A stretch of DNA of 15,179 bases from CAZGSG01 sp964528095. GTDB taxonomy: Bacteria > Bacteroidota > Bacteroidia > Chitinophagales > Chitinophagaceae. The position numbers and the translations under genes were made by a program. The stretch covers positions 1-15,179 of the forward strand of contig CAZGSG010000129.1 in assembly GCA_964528095.1 (NCBI GenBank), in the 5' to 3' direction. The notes below the pieces were generated by a model. It was not told the origin of the DNA, did no database searches, and saw only the letters and a list, made by a program, of their open reading frames with translations. Positions 13,831 to 15,179 of this stretch are shown here, piece after piece (positions within the stretch are counted from its first letter, which is position 1; each line of letters begins with the position of its first letter).

Positions 13831-15179
13831 ACTATAGATTCGCTCAATAGCATCCCTGTATTTCTCCGTTATCACCTTGCGCTTCATTGATAATTTAGGA
13901 GTCATTTCACCGGTATCAATACTCCATTCAGAAGATAACAACTCAAATTTCTTCACCTGTTCTACATGGTTGAAGTATTTATTAAAGCTCTCGACAACTT
14001 CTTTATACAGGTTGATCACTTTTTCATTTTTTACCAGCTCTTCATTGGAAGCATCAGCAACATTATGTTGCCTGCACCAGTCACGCAGGTTAGGAAAAGA
14101 AGGAATGATCAACGCGCCTACAAATTTTCTTTCCGGTCCTACGATCATTACCTGTTCGATAAAAGGAGATTCTTTTAGTTTATTTTCTACCGGTAATGGC
14201 GCTACGTATTTACCACCACTGGTTTTAAAGAGTTCTTTCTTACGATCAGTGATCTTTAGAAAATTACCATTGACCAGCATGCCGATATCGCCGGTATGGA
14301 ACCAGCCATCGGTAATGGCTTCCGCGGTCAGGTCGGGACGTTTATAATAACCCAGCATTACATTGGGGCCTTTACAAAGAATTTCGCCGTCTTCTGCGAT
14401 CTTTACCGATACTCCATCAATTAAAGGTCCGGTAGTACCAAACATCCGGCCCGCTTCATCGTACCGGTTTACCGATATCACAGGTGATGTTTCCGTAAGT
14501 CCATAACCCTCCATGATGGTGATCTTTGCCGCGGTAAAGATGCGGATCAGTCTTACCTGGCAGGCAGCGCCCCCGGTTACGATACATTTGATATTATTGC
14601 CCAGTCCTTCCCGCCATTTGCTGAATATGAGTTTATTGGCAATGCCGAGTTTAATATTGTATAAAAGCCCCTGGTTCTTATTGATCTCATATTTTTCTGC
14701 TAATCCATGTGCCCAGAAAAATAATTTCTTTTTAATGCCTGTCAGCTCATTGCCTTTTTGCATGATACGGTCATACACTTTTTCCAATAACCTTGGTACC
14801 GTGGTGAACATATCGGGCTGCACTTCTTTGAGATTTTCCGAAATGGTATCCAGGCTTTCCGCATAATAAATAGAAGCGCCTTTGAACAGGTAAAGGTAGC
14901 TGACCATTTTTTCAAAAATATGGTTCAACGGCAGAAAGCTAAGGGATTTTGCTTTTTCAACAGGAGGAAAACAGGGGATGCCTGCCATTACATTCGACAG
15001 GATATTTTCATGCGTAAGCATTACCCCTTTGGGCGTGCCGGTGGTGCCTGAAGTATACAGGATGGTCGCTACATCTTCATATTTTATTTTATCGGCAATC
15101 TGTTTTATACCTGCCTGTAATTCGGGAGTGCTTCTCGCCGTCACATCTTTCCAGTGCCGGGCATTGGCCACATTTTCGC
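13828..15179 (-). CDS. AMP-forming long-chain fatty acid-CoA ligase, 5' end outside the window
   Basis: About 450 C-terminal residues are present; the frame stays open to the window edge (E-N before V-A-N-A-R-H-W), so roughly the first 150 residues are missing. Adenylate-forming enzyme motifs in order: the P-loop TILYTSGTTGTPKGVMLTHENI; NHIFEKM; GYGLTETSPV; the DGWFHTGDIG segment; and the hinge ITDRKKELFKTSGGKYVAPLPVENKL. The end is a C-terminal MTPKLSMKRKVITEKY. The Lys-Thr-Ser-Gly-Gly-Lys hinge and the C-terminus fit the long-chain FAA1/FadD15-like branch. It activates fatty acids to acyl-CoA through an acyl-AMP intermediate at the membrane face. Chain-length preference cannot be read from the sequence. 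Confidence 0.9.
   Translation of the reverse strand, partial: ENVANARHWKDVTARSTPELQAGIKQIADKIKYEDVATILYTSGTTGTPKGVMLTHENILSNVMAGIPCFPPVEKAKSLSFLPLNHIFEKMVSYLYLFKGASIYYAESLDTISENLKEVQPDMFTTVPRLLEKVYDRIMQKGNELTGIKKKLFFWAHGLAEKYEINKNQGLLYNIKLGIANKLIFSKWREGLGNNIKCIVTGGAACQVRLIRIFTAAKITIMEGYGLTETSPVISVNRYDEAGRMFGTTGPLIDGVSVKIAEDGEILCKGPNVMLGYYKRPDLTAEAITDGWFHTGDIGMLVNGNFLKITDRKKELFKTSGGKYVAPLPVENKLKESPFIEQVMIVGPERKFVGALIIPSFPNLRDWCRQHNVADASNEELVKNEKVINLYKEVVESFNKYFNHVEQVKKFELLSSEWSIDTGEMTPKLSMKRKVITEKYRDAIERIYS

Noticed and set aside
10173..15179. A hidden defence or toxin-antitoxin system among htpG, the 93-codon gene, the DUF1003 gene and the ligase
   Set aside because: All four fit ordinary conserved families with no nuclease, toxin, sensor or immunity motifs, and no operon links them.

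Overview
The window reads as chromosomal DNA of a Bacteroidota bacterium, most likely of the class Chitinophagia (Chitinophagaceae-like). The reasons are the protein signatures (a GH105-associated C-terminal domain, a CE8 esterase of the DFYCPRGW type, UxaA/UxaB/UxaC of Bacteroidota length), near absence of strong Shine-Dalgarno sequences, a TAnnTTTG-type -7 box, and intergenic regions filled with iterated short-word inverted repeats. This is a judgement from pattern recognition, not from a database search.

Positions 1-10172, all on the + strand, hold a nearly self-contained pectin/galacturonate utilisation cluster. It starts with the 3' end of a GH105-type unsaturated rhamnogalacturonyl hydrolase and a secreted CE8 pectinesterase-like enzyme. 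These are followed by the complete hexuronate isomerase route: ExuT-type importer (exuT), uronate isomerase (uxaC), tagaturonate reductase (uxaB), altronate dehydratase (uxaA), KDG kinase (kdgK) and KDPG aldolase (eda). Together they would turn D-galacturonate into pyruvate and glyceraldehyde-3-phosphate. A small YhcH/YiaL-family protein of unsettled function sits between kdgK and eda. No dedicated regulator and no mannonate-branch genes (uxuA/uxuB) are present. Gaps are -1, 10, 16, 91, 235, 71, 7 and 7 bp, so one long operon with an internal promoter in the 235-bp gap is plausible. The cluster ends at a clear intrinsic terminator after exuT.

Positions 10173-15179 are housekeeping or unrelated genes: htpG (Hsp90, - strand), a divergent 93-codon conserved hypothetical (+), a DUF1003 membrane protein (-) and the 3' two-thirds of an AMP-forming long-chain acyl-CoA synthetase (-, running off the window).

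I see no new defence system, mobile element, CRISPR array or RNA gene. The most unusual material is non-coding. There is a 225-bp imperfect palindrome with a perfect 22-bp core between the convergent exuT and htpG genes. There is a 37-bp inverted repeat, with its right arm tandemly duplicated, filling the convergent gap 12870-13052. A third A/T-rich inverted repeat begins inside the stop codon of the acyl-CoA synthetase. Finally, a sigma-54-like (GG-N10-GT) promoter arrangement with upstream palindromic boxes lies in front of htpG.
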